Shown: in pieces, positions 7,029-16,485 of the stretch
How positions within the stretch are numbered: position 1 is the first letter of the stretch
How the letters are laid out: the number at the start of each line of letters is the position of its first letter
Made by a program: the position numbers and the translations under genes
Notes under the pieces: model-generated
Told to the model about the DNA's origin: nothing
Database searches by the model: none
What the model saw: only the letters and a program-made list of their open reading frames with translations
Assembly: GCA_963518845.1 (NCBI GenBank)
Contig: CAUQKV010000007.1
Coordinates: 1-64,000 of the forward strand
DNA from: JABCPE02 sp963518845
GTDB lineage: Bacteria > Bacteroidota > Bacteroidia > Flavobacteriales > Weeksellaceae
Direction of reading: 5' to 3'
DNA length: 64,000 nucleotides

Positions 7029-8624
7029 TCATTCCAAAACCCAATTTTCCACGATTTCCCATAATTTTCTCACCTCCAGTTTCTTTTCGAAAACAAAGGC
7101 TTCTTCAGCGAATTTTTGTTCAGAGAAATTGGCTTTGTCCCAGTATTTGTTACCATTATCATCCACTAAAATTCGGGCGTAATAAATGGCTGGGTCAAGG
7201 CTCGTAAAACGGATTTCGTTCTTATTTGTATATTGAGAATATTTTATATTTCCTTCGCTATCAATTAGTTGTAGCCAAAAATAGGATTTAGGCTGGTTCG
7301 TTAGTTTTAGGGTTAAACTTCCGTAATTTTCAGCTTTATCCGCTTCAAAATTGAAAATATAAGCCTTTGGATTTTGGAAATAATGTCCTTGAACACTTCC
7401 TTTTGGAATGCTGAGCGAGTATTTTTTTCCAACTTTAAAGTCCGATGAAATGATGATTTCCTTTGGATTTTTTTCAGAAATTCTTGCCTCAAATTTTTGG
7501 CTGATACTGTCTCTTTTCAGTGTCCATAGAGCGCTATTTATCTCCTTTAAAGTCATATTAGCAGTAATGACAAAATCTTTTTCAGGAGGAAGCTGTCCGC
7601 CTTTGTTATTGGCTAAAGTCAGTTCATCTTTTTCGTTGGTTTTATAGGAAACAGAAATAGTATCTTCCTTACCATCAGCATTATAACTTATTTTTAGCGG
7701 CGTGAGAGTTCTGTTGTTTAGGGCGTTTTGTTTCCCTACCCAGACCATCACAGAATCAGATTTTTCGGCGTGAGTTACTTGATAATCAGTGAGTTCACTG
7801 CTGATACTTTTTACATCTACTTTCTTTGGATTTCCTTCGAAAACCATCAGCATTCCTCCGCTCATAGGCGTAGTTTCTTTGTATCTGATGTTTTTTTCAG
7901 AAGGGTAAATTTTCATTTTCAAACCAGATAAATTTTGACTTAAATCTATTTTATCCTTTAAGAAACCAACTTTTTCTTTACCTGCATCATACACAGAGTT
8001 TTCGTTTTCATCTTCAAAAGCGATGATGCTGTATTTCCCTTTACTTAGGTAGTTTAGTTCAAAATAGCCGTCTTCATCAGCTTTTGCGATGTAGTTTGGT
8101 TTTTGTTTGAAATCAGCACTATCCGCATAGAGTCCTACTACAATTCCGTGTTTAGAGGGTTTCTCTGGGATGAGCAAGGCATCAGTTATAGTTCCGCTGA
8201 TATACAAATTATCAAGCTCCTTTCCTGTAGAAAAAGCAAAATTGAAATAAGGCAGCACATTTCCCTCGTTATTATCTACGATGGCATTTCCAAAGTTGAA
8301 ATTATAAGTCGTGTTTTCCTGCAAATCTTCATCCCATGTTATGGAAATATATTTGTTTGCAAGGTTAGAAGGGATGATTTTTTTAATCTTTTTAATCGGT
8401 GGCGAAATGATGAGATTTTTATTCGCATCCTTTAAGTTAATATATTCATCAAAATACAGCCGAAGTTCCCTAGTGCTGGTGGGAACATTTACTCTGCTCG
8501 TATCTATATTGGATCTCAGGAACTTAGGTGGAGTAGTGTCTTTTGCACCGCCTTCGGGAGAGCCTACTCTTGCACAAGCGCTCAGAAGAACTATAAAAAT
8601 AGCAACAAAGAAAATCTTTTTCAT
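7029..8624 (-). CDS. Lipoprotein with Big_5 Ig-like domain
   Basis: A 531-residue lipoprotein: signal peptide ending in the lipobox LLSAC (Cys17), then GSPEGGAKDTTPP and a bacterial Ig-like (Big_5) domain with LRLYFDEYINLKDA and YNFNFGNAIVDNNEGN. The second half includes carboxypeptidase-regulatory-like strands (GKYSIIAFEDENENSVYDAGKEK) and a similar terminal segment (RILVDDNGNKYWD). This architecture is common in Bacteroidota; its role is unknown, probably in the periplasm or at the outer membrane. A -7 box lies only four bases before the ATG. Confidence 0.75.
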   Translation of the reverse strand: MKKIFFVAIFIVLLSACARVGSPEGGAKDTTPPKFLRSNIDTSRVNVPTSTRELRLYFDEYINLKDANKNLIISPPIKKIKKIIPSNLANKYISITWDEDLQENTTYNFNFGNAIVDNNEGNVLPYFNFAFSTGKELDNLYISGTITDALLIPEKPSKHGIVVGLYADSADFKQKPNYIAKADEDGYFELNYLSKGKYSIIAFEDENENSVYDAGKEKVGFLKDKIDLSQNLSGLKMKIYPSEKNIRYKETTPMSGGMLMVFEGNPKKVDVKSISSELTDYQVTHAEKSDSVMVWVGKQNALNNRTLTPLKISYNADGKEDTISVSYKTNEKDELTLANNKGGQLPPEKDFVITANMTLKEINSALWTLKRDSISQKFEARISEKNPKEIIISSDFKVGKKYSLSIPKGSVQGHYFQNPKAYIFNFEADKAENYGSLTLKLTNQPKSYFWLQLIDSEGNIKYSQYTNKNEIRFTSLDPAIYYARILVDDNGNKYWDKANFSEQKFAEEAFVFEKKLEVRKLWEIVENWVLE

Positions 8625-8628
8625 GAAA

Positions 8629-8636
8629 CAAAAATA
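8629..8636 (-). promoter_or_regulatory. -7 box directly upstream of lipoprotein start
   Basis: TATTTTTG (minus strand, 8636-8629) fits TAnnTTTG perfectly and ends four bases before the ATG at 8624. If used, the transcript would begin at or inside the start codon. Confidence 0.45.
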
Positions 8637-8648
8637 AGTTTTTTAAAT

Positions 8649-10013
8649 TTAATCTTCCTCCTCTGTAGATTCTGAGGTTTTTTGTATGGTTTCCTCTGTT
8701 TTTGTTGCTTTTAGGCTGTCCATAGAAGTTTTCTTTGATTTCTTTTTTGGAGTTTTTGCTCTTTCGGTATCTTCTGCAAAAACTTCTGTGGAATCTGCAG
8801 TTTCGGCATCTGGATTTATCACTTTATCAATTTCAAAAGGAAAATCTTCAAAGAGCGTGGAAAGAAGCATGGTTCCGTATATTTTTCGGGAATATTTGTT
8901 GCTCAGTGCGATGATGGTGGTTTTAGATTCTCTCAGATGGATGAAAACCGTGTTAGAGCCGTGCCACCAGCCATTGTGATAGGTTAGTTTTTTCCCTTCA
9001 TCAAAAACTTTTAACCTAAATCCAAGACCATAGTTGTTCACGCCTTTTTTCTCATTGCTGTATGGCTCAAAAACTTTTTCCATTAGTTCTTTTGGGAGAA
9101 AATCTTTTGAAAACATTGCTTTTGAAAAATTGAACAAATCGCGTGGAGTGGTGTAAATATTTTTATCGCCATAAATCAAATCGTATTCGTTTAAAGGATA
9201 AAGTCTAGTGCTTCTTTGGTAAAAAGATTGTGAAGCGGAATTGATGTGTTTTTCCTCAAAAACAAAAGTATTTTTCATTTTTAAAGGCGCGAAAACCATT
9301 TCTTTCATCGCCTCAGGATAGGTTTTTCCTGTGATTTTTTCAATGATAAGCGCCAGAATAGCATAGTTGAAATTATTATACATAAAGCCCGTGTCGGTCG
9401 GTCTGGCAAGTTCTGGTTTGTGTTTAGCAACGAGGTCAAAAATTTCTTGATTGGTAAAGAATTTATTTTTAGGCTTTATATCATTTTCTTCTAAGAAATG
9501 CTCATATTTCGGAAGTCCGCTGCGATGGGTGAGCAGGTGCTGAATCGTTACATCAGCATACGGAAAATTCGGAAAAATGGATTTTACTTTTTGCTCAAGG
9601 CTGATTTTTTTTGCTTCCACCAGTTTTAAAACTGCCATCGATGTGATGGGTTTGCTTATAGAGGCCAGATGGAGCGGAGTGTCTTTGTTAATCGGCATTT
9701 GGTTGTTCTCCCTGCCGAAGCCTTTGTATTTTTCCAAAAGAATATTGTCTCCGTGCGCTACCAAAACTCCACCGCTCATATCAGTGCTGTTCCAGATGTT
9801 TTCGTAATATTGGTTAAGGGAATTTACGATTTTCTGCTGGTTTTCCAGTTTTAATTTTTCTCCCTTGAAGACATTGTCCACATCTACATTGCCGAAATTA
9901 GGAAGGTTTGAAGCTGAATAATATCCACTGGTGGTCGTTGTGGATTCTTTTTTTGAGCACGAAAAAAATAGAAAAAATGCAAGAAATCCTATGTGAGATA
10001 GATTTATTTTCAT
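8649..10013 (-). CDS. Serine hydrolase (class C beta-lactamase family) lipoprotein
   Basis: About 454 residues. The ATG at 10013 (MKINLSHIGF) gives a lipoprotein signal with lipobox FFSC; the ATG at 10037 would bury it. The penicillin-binding/esterase fold is shown by the SxxK motif in ASISKP, the Y-N-N/NFNYAILALIIEKITG segment and the HNG motif in YHNGWWHGS. Likely a periplasmic or surface esterase or peptidase related to D-aminopeptidases, not necessarily a resistance enzyme. The C-terminal ~45 residues are low-complexity, rich in K, T, E and S, and probably disordered. Confidence 0.85.
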   Translation of the reverse strand: MKINLSHIGFLAFFLFFSCSKKESTTTTSGYYSASNLPNFGNVDVDNVFKGEKLKLENQQKIVNSLNQYYENIWNSTDMSGGVLVAHGDNILLEKYKGFGRENNQMPINKDTPLHLASISKPITSMAVLKLVEAKKISLEQKVKSIFPNFPYADVTIQHLLTHRSGLPKYEHFLEENDIKPKNKFFTNQEIFDLVAKHKPELARPTDTGFMYNNFNYAILALIIEKITGKTYPEAMKEMVFAPLKMKNTFVFEEKHINSASQSFYQRSTRLYPLNEYDLIYGDKNIYTTPRDLFNFSKAMFSKDFLPKELMEKVFEPYSNEKKGVNNYGLGFRLKVFDEGKKLTYHNGWWHGSNTVFIHLRESKTTIIALSNKYSRKIYGTMLLSTLFEDFPFEIDKVINPDAETADSTEVFAEDTERAKTPKKKSKKTSMDSLKATKTEETIQKTSESTEEED

Positions 10014-10096
10014 CTTTGTTTTGAAATTTTCGCGCAAAATATGATAAAAACAAGAAAAATGAATAATAATTATCGTTAAATCTATGTTAAATGATG

Positions 10097-11032
10097 CTAA
10101 TTTTCAGCAGTGAAAGCCAATATTTTATCTACAATGACTTGGGCTAATTTTATTTTGCTTTCGTGAGTCCAGCCCGCGATGTGCGGCGTTATGATGACTT
10201 TTTCTGAATTTAGAAGATATTCCAAATCTTCGTTTTTTGTTTCCAAATTCTCAAAAGAAGTTTTTTCGTATTCCAAAACATCCAGACAAGCACCTTTTAT
10301 TTTACCAGATTTCAAAGCATTTACCAGCGCAGAAGTTTTTAGATTTTTGCCTCTTGCGGTATTGATGAAGTAGAAATTTTTCTTCATTTTGGAGATAAAT
10401 TTCTCATCTATCATATAGAGTGTATCCTCTGTAAGTGGCGTGTGAAGGCTGAGAATATCAGCGTTTTCTTGTAATTCTTGAAGGCTTACCTGTGTAGCAA
10501 ATTCATCGGAAAGATTAGGTTTGATATCGTAGAAAATAGTTTTGCAGCCAAATCCCGAAAGTCTTTTGGCTACGGCTTTTCCCATGTTTCCGTAACCGAT
10601 GATTCCGAAGGTTTTGCCCAAAATTTCTTCACCTCGGTTTTCTTCTCTAAGCCAAATTCCATTTTTGACTTCATTAGAGGAAATAAATAAGCGGTTCATC
10701 AGCACTAGAAGTGTTCCTATAACATGCTCAGCTACGGCATCTTTGTTTCCTTCGGGAGAGTTGATGAGTTTTATGCCGAGTTCTTGGGTTTTGGTGATGT
10801 CTATATTTTCCATTCCAGCGCCTACTCGTGCGATGAATTTTAGATTTTTAGCTTTTTCTAAAAAATGAGCATCCAGCGGAATTCGGCTTCGGATGATGAT
10901 GCCTTCATAAAGGTGTATTTTATCCAAAACCTGCTCATAACTTGATGAAAAATCCTCCTCCAAAACAAATCCTTTTTCAGAGAGTTGTTCTGTGATGAGT
11001 GGATGATTTTTATCTAAAAGCAGGATTTTCAT
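10097..11032 (-). CDS. D-2-hydroxyacid dehydrogenase (SerA-like)
   Basis: A 311-residue NAD-dependent dehydrogenase. The Rossmann fingerprint GIIGYGNMGKAVA is near residue 140. The catalytic Arg is in FINTARG, the Glu region in GACLDVLEYE, and the His in ITPHIAGWT. It is the short form without an ACT domain, so 3-phosphoglycerate dehydrogenase (serine synthesis) is the best guess, but glyoxylate or other 2-ketoacid reductases look the same. Its ATG directly follows the stop codon of the upstream HU-CCDC81 gene (TAA-ATG), so they are co-transcribed. Confidence 0.85.
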   Translation of the reverse strand: MKILLLDKNHPLITEQLSEKGFVLEEDFSSSYEQVLDKIHLYEGIIIRSRIPLDAHFLEKAKNLKFIARVGAGMENIDITKTQELGIKLINSPEGNKDAVAEHVIGTLLVLMNRLFISSNEVKNGIWLREENRGEEILGKTFGIIGYGNMGKAVAKRLSGFGCKTIFYDIKPNLSDEFATQVSLQELQENADILSLHTPLTEDTLYMIDEKFISKMKKNFYFINTARGKNLKTSALVNALKSGKIKGACLDVLEYEKTSFENLETKNEDLEYLLNSEKVIITPHIAGWTHESKIKLAQVIVDKILAFTAEN

Positions 11033-11734
11033 TTAGTATTCTATTTGTACACTATCAATCGTTATAGAATCTGCCGTGGAAGGTGATACAGCTTGTGGAA
11101 TTTCAGTTTGTACGGATTGGATAGAGTCTTGTTTTGCACTATCATCAGTAGATTTATCGGATTTTCCGTAATTATAATATAGAAATACAAGTCCAGCAAC
11201 AGCAAGAACGATGAATAACAATACCCACCAGATACCATTGTTTGATTTTTCTTGTTTCTGGGGTTCTGTTTTTGTGGTTTCTTGCTTTTGGGGCGGTTCT
11301 TCTTTAATGGTTGATGCAGGAGAAATTTCAGATAAATTAACTTCTTCCAGTCCAAAGAATTCCATAGATTGTGGAATTTTAGTTTCTTCCCGTATGATAT
11401 CTATTTCTTTAAGGGAAAGCTCCCCGAGGTATTTAAGATTTAATTTTTTTTGGAGCATGAGTAATCTTATCCATTCACGCACAGTATCTCTTATTTCAGA
11501 TTGTATAATGAATAGGTTCTCACCTGTTTTTTCTGCTATATAATGGGCAAGGCTAGAATCAAAGACAGTGGTGTTGTCTTCAAAATAGATATGCTCACTT
11601 GGAGGAAGAATTTTAGAAGATTCTGCATCCACGACAGCATGTTCTTTTTCAAGTCTAAAAATCCCAAAATCAGGAACTTCCACCCTTGGTTTTTGCTCCT
11701 GTAAATAACTGTATATGTAAAAAGCTAAATCCAT
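11033..11734 (-). CDS. HU-CCDC81-like domain membrane protein
   Basis: A 233-residue protein. The N-terminal ~115 residues (YIYSYLQEQKPRVEVPDFG..., LGELSLKEIDIIREE) match the prokaryotic HU-like CCDC81 domain, which binds DNA or sugar polymers. A Q/E/K-rich linker and one membrane helix (WWVLLFIVLAVAGLVFLYYNY, around 170-190) follow, then a short tail. In many flavobacteria this domain is followed by a SPOR domain that binds septal peptidoglycan; no SPOR domain is seen here. A good -7 box lies 8 nt upstream of the start. Confidence 0.65.
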   Translation of the reverse strand: MDLAFYIYSYLQEQKPRVEVPDFGIFRLEKEHAVVDAESSKILPPSEHIYFEDNTTVFDSSLAHYIAEKTGENLFIIQSEIRDTVREWIRLLMLQKKLNLKYLGELSLKEIDIIREETKIPQSMEFFGLEEVNLSEISPASTIKEEPPQKQETTKTEPQKQEKSNNGIWWVLLFIVLAVAGLVFLYYNYGKSDKSTDDSAKQDSIQSVQTEIPQAVSPSTADSITIDSVQIEY

Positions 11735-11742
11735 ACTAGATG

Positions 11743-11775
11743 CAAATTTAGGAAAAATTAAGATAACTTTATCAA
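11743..11775 (-). promoter_or_regulatory. Putative promoter of HU-CCDC81/dehydrogenase operon
   Basis: On the minus strand TTG (11775-11773) and TAAATTTG (11750-11743) are 22 nt apart and precede the ATG at 11734 by 8 nt. The -7 box is a perfect consensus match. Confidence 0.5.
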
Positions 11776-11863
11776 AAATTTAATATTTAGTTTATTTAAA
11801 ATGATAAATTTCGGATATTTTTAACAAAACATCAAAAAAATAACAAAAAAAACATAAAAACAT

Positions 11864-11894
11864 TTGGTTGTTTAAAAAATATTTAACACCTTTG
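11864..11894 (+). promoter_or_regulatory. Putative promoter of the susCD operon
   Basis: A -33 TTG (11864-11866 or 11868-11870) and the near-consensus -7 box CACCTTTG (11887-11894) precede the susC ATG by 27 nt. The rest of the 187-bp gap after the divergent HU-CCDC81 gene is featureless A/T-rich sequence. Confidence 0.45.
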
Positions 11895-11921
11895 CTCAAT
11901 GGTTATTAAATTTTGTTAAAA

Positions 11922-14900
11922 ATGAATGTGAAATTGAAAGTTCTAACAGCTGGTGTATTGTTCTTCACAGGACAAGCATTAGTTGCGCAAGAAGTTAAGA
12001 AGGATACTGCTTCTGGAAAAGAAAAAACAATAGATGAAGTGGTTTTGGTAGGGTATACTAGAGTAAAAAAGAATGATTATGTAGGTACAGCTGCCAAAGT
12101 GAATATGAAGTCTATTGAAAACAAAAATGTTTCAACCGTTTCACAAGCATTAGCAGGAGAATCTGCGGGGGTTAGGGTTATTAATAGCTCTGGGCAGCCT
12201 GGTAGTGAACCTACTGTTAGAATTAGAGGGTTTGGTTCTGTTAATGGAAATAGAGATCCTTTGTATGTTGTAGATGGAATGCCTTTTTCTGGTAATGTTT
12301 CATCTATTAACCCAGAGGATATTCAGGATATGGTTGTTCTTAAAGATGCAACAGCCACGGCTATTTATGGGGCTAGAGGAGCGAATGGTGTTGTTGTTAT
12401 CACAACAAAATCAGGAAGAGGAGCTAAAGATTATATACAATTAGAATCTAAGGTGGGGATAAATACAAGGTTGTTGCCTATGTATGATGTTATTTCCTCT
12501 CCGGAAGAATTTATATCACTAGCATGGTCTGCATTGTACCACCAAGGTTTGGCTAATGGTAATGCAAACCCTTCTCAATATGCAAATAATAATTTATTTG
12601 GGAATAATGGTATAGATCCTCGATATAATATGTGGAATTCGACAGGTGCGAATTTGATAGATCCTGCAACTGGACAAGTAAGAGAGGGTGTAACTAGAAA
12701 ATATACGCCTGAAAACTGGGCTGAAAGAGCTTTTAAAGAAGGAGTTAGAACTGAACATAATTTGAGTTTAGGAGGAGGTACTGCAAGAGCTAATTACTAT
12801 GCTGGGATAGGATATTTGAAAGATGAAGGATATTCAATTAACACAGGGTATGAAAGATATACAGGTAGATTGAATGCAGGATTTAAACCTAAGTCTTGGT
12901 TGTCAGGAACATTTAATTTAGGGTATGCGTATGCAAAAACTCGTAATAATGGACAAACAGAAGACTCTAGTAATGTTTTTTGGTATACAGATAACATCCC
13001 TTCAATATATCCATTGTATTTGAGAGATAATGATGGTAATTTAGTTTCTGATCCTTACTTTGGAGGTTATCAATATGACTATGGTATAGGAAGAGGTTTT
13101 GGTGCACTGACAAATGGTGTAGCAGATGCTGTTTATAATAAGAGAAACTCTAATAGACACGAAGTTAATGCTAACTTTTTCCTTAAAGCAGATTTATTCA
13201 AAGGATTAAGTTTCGAAACAAGAATAGGGGGACAATATTATAATAATAGTGTAGATGATCTTAGAAACCCATATTATGGAGGTTCTGTAGGGGTAAAAGG
13301 TGCTATATATAAGAATAAATATGAAATGTTTACATGGAATTTCTTACAAATGTTAAGATATAGTAAGAAATTTGGTGATCATAATATAGATGCTTTTGCA
13401 GCACACGAATCAACAAAATGGGATTATAAAGCTCTTGCTGCAGGAAAAACAGGACTTGTAACTCCTAGTATTCCAGAACTTAATAATGCGATAACTTCAG
13501 AAGTGCCAGAATCTTATGTGAATAACTATGCATTAGAAAGTTATTTTGGACAGGTTAATTATGATTTTATGGGTAAATACCTTCTTTCTGCATCTATCAG
13601 AAGAGATGGTTCTTCTAGATTCTTAAGAAAGAAATGGGATGTATTCCCTTCTGTAGGTTTAGGATGGGTTGTATCTAGAGAGAATTTCCTTAAAGATTCA
13701 AAAATGGTAAATAACCTAAAATTAAAGGCTAGTTATGGTTTCGTGGGAGACCAAGCGGGGGTAGGATATTATCCTGGTTATAATGTTTATAATACAGGAA
13801 ACTTCATGGGACAGATAGGAACACCTTTTGATAGAGGAGGATATCCTGATTTGACATGGGAAAAAGCTAAGATGTTCCAAGCAGGAGTTGATTTTACATT
13901 GTTTAATAGAAGATTGGAAGGGAATGTAGATTACTATAGAAAACTGACAGATCAGTTGATATTTGATAAAAGATTACCACCATCTACAGGAAATGCAATT
14001 TTCAAAGATAATGATGGACAACTTTTAAATCAAGGACTTGAATTTAGTTTGGTTGGACATATCATTAAAAAAGATGACTTCTTCCTTGACCTAGGAATAA
14101 ATGGAGAACTTCCAAAGAGTAAACTTACTAGAATGCCTTATGATGCTTCTTTAGGTAGAAGAAAGATAATAGATGTATCAGAAGGAGGAATAGGTAGAGC
14201 GGAAGGATATTCTATTTATGATTATTACATGGCAGAGTGGGCAGGAGTAAATTCTGCTACTGGAGCTGCGCAGTGGTATATGAACTATGTAGATACTAAT
14301 AATAATGGAGTGTATGATGATGGAGTTGATACAGCAATAAAATCTTTACATGAGTATCAGACACTGAATCCAGGAGTTGCTGTAAGTGAAGCTATTACTG
14401 AATCTTTTTCTAAAGCAACAAATAGGTTTGTAGGTAAGTCAGCTATTCCAGATGTGAGAGGAGCAGTAAACTTTAACATAGGATATAAAGGATTTGCTTT
14501 AGGAGCACAGATGCTTTATAGTATAGGAGGGTATGCTTATGATTCTAATTATGCTGGGTTAATGCATAATAGTAAAGTAGGAAGTAATAACTGGCATGCA
14601 GATATACGAAACAGATGGCAGAATCCAGGGGATATCACAGATGTTCCAAGGCTTACTTCTGGTAGAGATACCAACTATAACTCTAGATCTACGAGATTTT
14701 TGACTAAAGCAGATTATTTTATTTTGAATAACATAAATCTTAGTTATACTTTTTCTCAAGATCTTCTTAGAGATACAGGTATAACAGGTTTGTCAATAAC
14801 TTTATCTGCGGATAACCTTTGGTTAGCATCAAAAAGAAAAGGATTTAATCCTACTGTGTCTGAAACAGGACAAGGAAGTTCTTATAGATATTCACCATTG

Positions 14901-14936
14901 TCTAATTTTACAGTGGGAGTAAAAGTTAAATTTTAA
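11922..14936 (+). CDS. SusC/RagA-family TonB-dependent outer-membrane transporter
   Basis: A 1004-residue outer-membrane barrel. The signal peptide (MNVKLKVLTAGVLFFTGQALVAQ) is followed almost at once by the TonB box-like TIDEVVLVGY and the plug domain (VRIRGFGSVNG, PLYVVDGMPF, DATATAIYGARGANGVVVI), then the beta-barrel ending in VGVKVKF. The N-terminal carboxypeptidase-regulatory domain found in many SusC proteins is absent. Start: ATG at 11922, not the TTG at 11913. It forms a lid-and-channel importer with the SusD protein encoded 12 nt downstream; no glycosidase or peptidase is adjacent, so the substrate (glycan or peptide) is unknown. Confidence 0.95.
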   Translation: MNVKLKVLTAGVLFFTGQALVAQEVKKDTASGKEKTIDEVVLVGYTRVKKNDYVGTAAKVNMKSIENKNVSTVSQALAGESAGVRVINSSGQPGSEPTVRIRGFGSVNGNRDPLYVVDGMPFSGNVSSINPEDIQDMVVLKDATATAIYGARGANGVVVITTKSGRGAKDYIQLESKVGINTRLLPMYDVISSPEEFISLAWSALYHQGLANGNANPSQYANNNLFGNNGIDPRYNMWNSTGANLIDPATGQVREGVTRKYTPENWAERAFKEGVRTEHNLSLGGGTARANYYAGIGYLKDEGYSINTGYERYTGRLNAGFKPKSWLSGTFNLGYAYAKTRNNGQTEDSSNVFWYTDNIPSIYPLYLRDNDGNLVSDPYFGGYQYDYGIGRGFGALTNGVADAVYNKRNSNRHEVNANFFLKADLFKGLSFETRIGGQYYNNSVDDLRNPYYGGSVGVKGAIYKNKYEMFTWNFLQMLRYSKKFGDHNIDAFAAHESTKWDYKALAAGKTGLVTPSIPELNNAITSEVPESYVNNYALESYFGQVNYDFMGKYLLSASIRRDGSSRFLRKKWDVFPSVGLGWVVSRENFLKDSKMVNNLKLKASYGFVGDQAGVGYYPGYNVYNTGNFMGQIGTPFDRGGYPDLTWEKAKMFQAGVDFTLFNRRLEGNVDYYRKLTDQLIFDKRLPPSTGNAIFKDNDGQLLNQGLEFSLVGHIIKKDDFFLDLGINGELPKSKLTRMPYDASLGRRKIIDVSEGGIGRAEGYSIYDYYMAEWAGVNSATGAAQWYMNYVDTNNNGVYDDGVDTAIKSLHEYQTLNPGVAVSEAITESFSKATNRFVGKSAIPDVRGAVNFNIGYKGFALGAQMLYSIGGYAYDSNYAGLMHNSKVGSNNWHADIRNRWQNPGDITDVPRLTSGRDTNYNSRSTRFLTKADYFILNNINLSYTFSQDLLRDTGITGLSITLSADNLWLASKRKGFNPTVSETGQGSSYRYSPLSNFTVGVKVKF

Positions 14937-14947
14937 TGAAATAAATT

Positions 14948-16453
14948 ATGAAAAAAATAGTAGTATTATTATCAACAATATCTTTACTTGGAGGACTTAT
15001 CTCTTGTAGGGAAGAATCTTTTCTGAATACAGAACCAACAGAGACTATTTCTACTCCTTCCACACAAGCTAAATTATATGGGGCGTACCTTATGATGGCA
15101 AAGTCTGGGACTGGGGGAACATCTCAACATAGTGATTTTGGACAAAGAGGATATGATATATTCACAGACTTACTTTCGTCTGATATGGCAATGCCGAGAA
15201 ATACTTATAATCATTACAGATCTATAATAGATTTAACAGGAACAGTTGATTATACAGATACATATAATTATATGCCTTGGAGATATTATTATAGATTGAT
15301 TAATGCAGTGAATGATGTTATTAAGGAGACAGGAGGGAATGGAGTTGTTCCGACTAACCAAGATGATAAATATCTAATGGGACAAGCAAAAGTTTTGAGA
15401 GCTCACGCGTATTTCTATCTATTGCAGCTTTATACTACAGGATACGATCCTTCTTCAGAGGCAATTCCTTTGTATTTAGAGCCTAATATGCAACCTCGTC
15501 CAAAGTCTACACAGGCAGAAGTTTATTCAGCAATTATTAGCGATTTGAATGATGCTGTAACTTTATTGGACAGCTTTGAGAGACCTAATAAAGGGGCAGT
15601 TAATAAGTATGTAGCAAAAGGAATGTTGGCTTATACATATGCAGCGATGGGAGATAATGCCAATGCTTCTGCATTAGCATTAGAGGTTATGAATAATAGT
15701 GGACATTCTATCACAACAAAAGAACAAGTAGTGAGATATCGTCACAATGGAGCTACAGAATCTGGAGGTGGATTTAATGATTTAAGAACAGGCAGCTGGA
15801 TGTGGGGGATAGATATTACTACAAATAGTGATTTAGGATGGATAAACTGGTGGGGACAAGCTGATGTTTATACATATGGTTATCAGTGGGCTGGAGATAC
15901 TAAGTCTATAGATGAAGGTTTGTATAATTCCATAAGAGCAGATGATATTAGAAAAAATCAGTTTGTGAGTATGACTAGTTCAGGAGCTGTATTAAGTAAT
16001 ATCGCAGATACTAATGCAAGATATAGTTATATTGCAGCAAATAAGTTCTTTACGCCAGAGAGAGTTCTTCAAGGAACTAGAAATACTACTAATGATTATT
16101 TCTACATGAGAGTGGATGAATTCCATCTTTTGGCAGCAGAAGCTTTTGCTAAACAGGGTAATGATGCTCAGGCAAGATCTATATTGAAAAATTATTTATC
16201 AAATAGAATTACGAATGTATCATATATTGATGGTTTGTCAGGAGCAAGTCTACAAGCTGAAATATATAAGAATACAAGGATAGAATTCTGGGGAGAAGGG
16301 AAATCATACCTAGCTATGAAGCGTAATAGAGCTACCATTACTAGGGGAAGTAATCATTTGAACCATGCAGGAGCAAGTTTCCAATATAATGATCCTAAAT
16401 TATCATTCAAAATTCCTCAACAAGAAGTGTTAAACAATCCTTATATTAATTAG
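14948..16453 (+). CDS. SusD/RagB-family nutrient-binding lipoprotein
   Basis: A 501-residue surface lipoprotein. The lipobox LLGGLISC places the acylated Cys at residue 20. Typical SusD features are SFLNTEPTETIS, the TPR-like helical region YYYRLINAVNDVI...GQAKVLRAHAYFYLLQLY (about 120-160), and the C-terminal block FHLLAAEAFAKQGND...ILKNYLSNR...IYKNTRIEFWGEGKSYLAMKR. It closes over the SusC barrel and captures substrate. Co-transcribed with susC; a perfect hairpin terminator follows the stop. Confidence 0.95.
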   Translation: MKKIVVLLSTISLLGGLISCREESFLNTEPTETISTPSTQAKLYGAYLMMAKSGTGGTSQHSDFGQRGYDIFTDLLSSDMAMPRNTYNHYRSIIDLTGTVDYTDTYNYMPWRYYYRLINAVNDVIKETGGNGVVPTNQDDKYLMGQAKVLRAHAYFYLLQLYTTGYDPSSEAIPLYLEPNMQPRPKSTQAEVYSAIISDLNDAVTLLDSFERPNKGAVNKYVAKGMLAYTYAAMGDNANASALALEVMNNSGHSITTKEQVVRYRHNGATESGGGFNDLRTGSWMWGIDITTNSDLGWINWWGQADVYTYGYQWAGDTKSIDEGLYNSIRADDIRKNQFVSMTSSGAVLSNIADTNARYSYIAANKFFTPERVLQGTRNTTNDYFYMRVDEFHLLAAEAFAKQGNDAQARSILKNYLSNRITNVSYIDGLSGASLQAEIYKNTRIEFWGEGKSYLAMKRNRATITRGSNHLNHAGASFQYNDPKLSFKIPQQEVLNNPYIN

Positions 16454-16458
16454 AAAGC

Positions 16459-16485
16459 TTTGTTTTCCAAAATTTATTAAATTTG
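16459..16485 (+). promoter_or_regulatory. Putative internal promoter for the porin gene
   Basis: TAAATTTG at 16478-16485 is a perfect -7 box. A TTTG at 16459-16462 could be the -33 element (15-nt spacer, short). A start about 6-8 nt after the box would fall inside the 5' arm of the following hairpin, so transcripts from this promoter would lack part of that arm. Confidence 0.45.
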
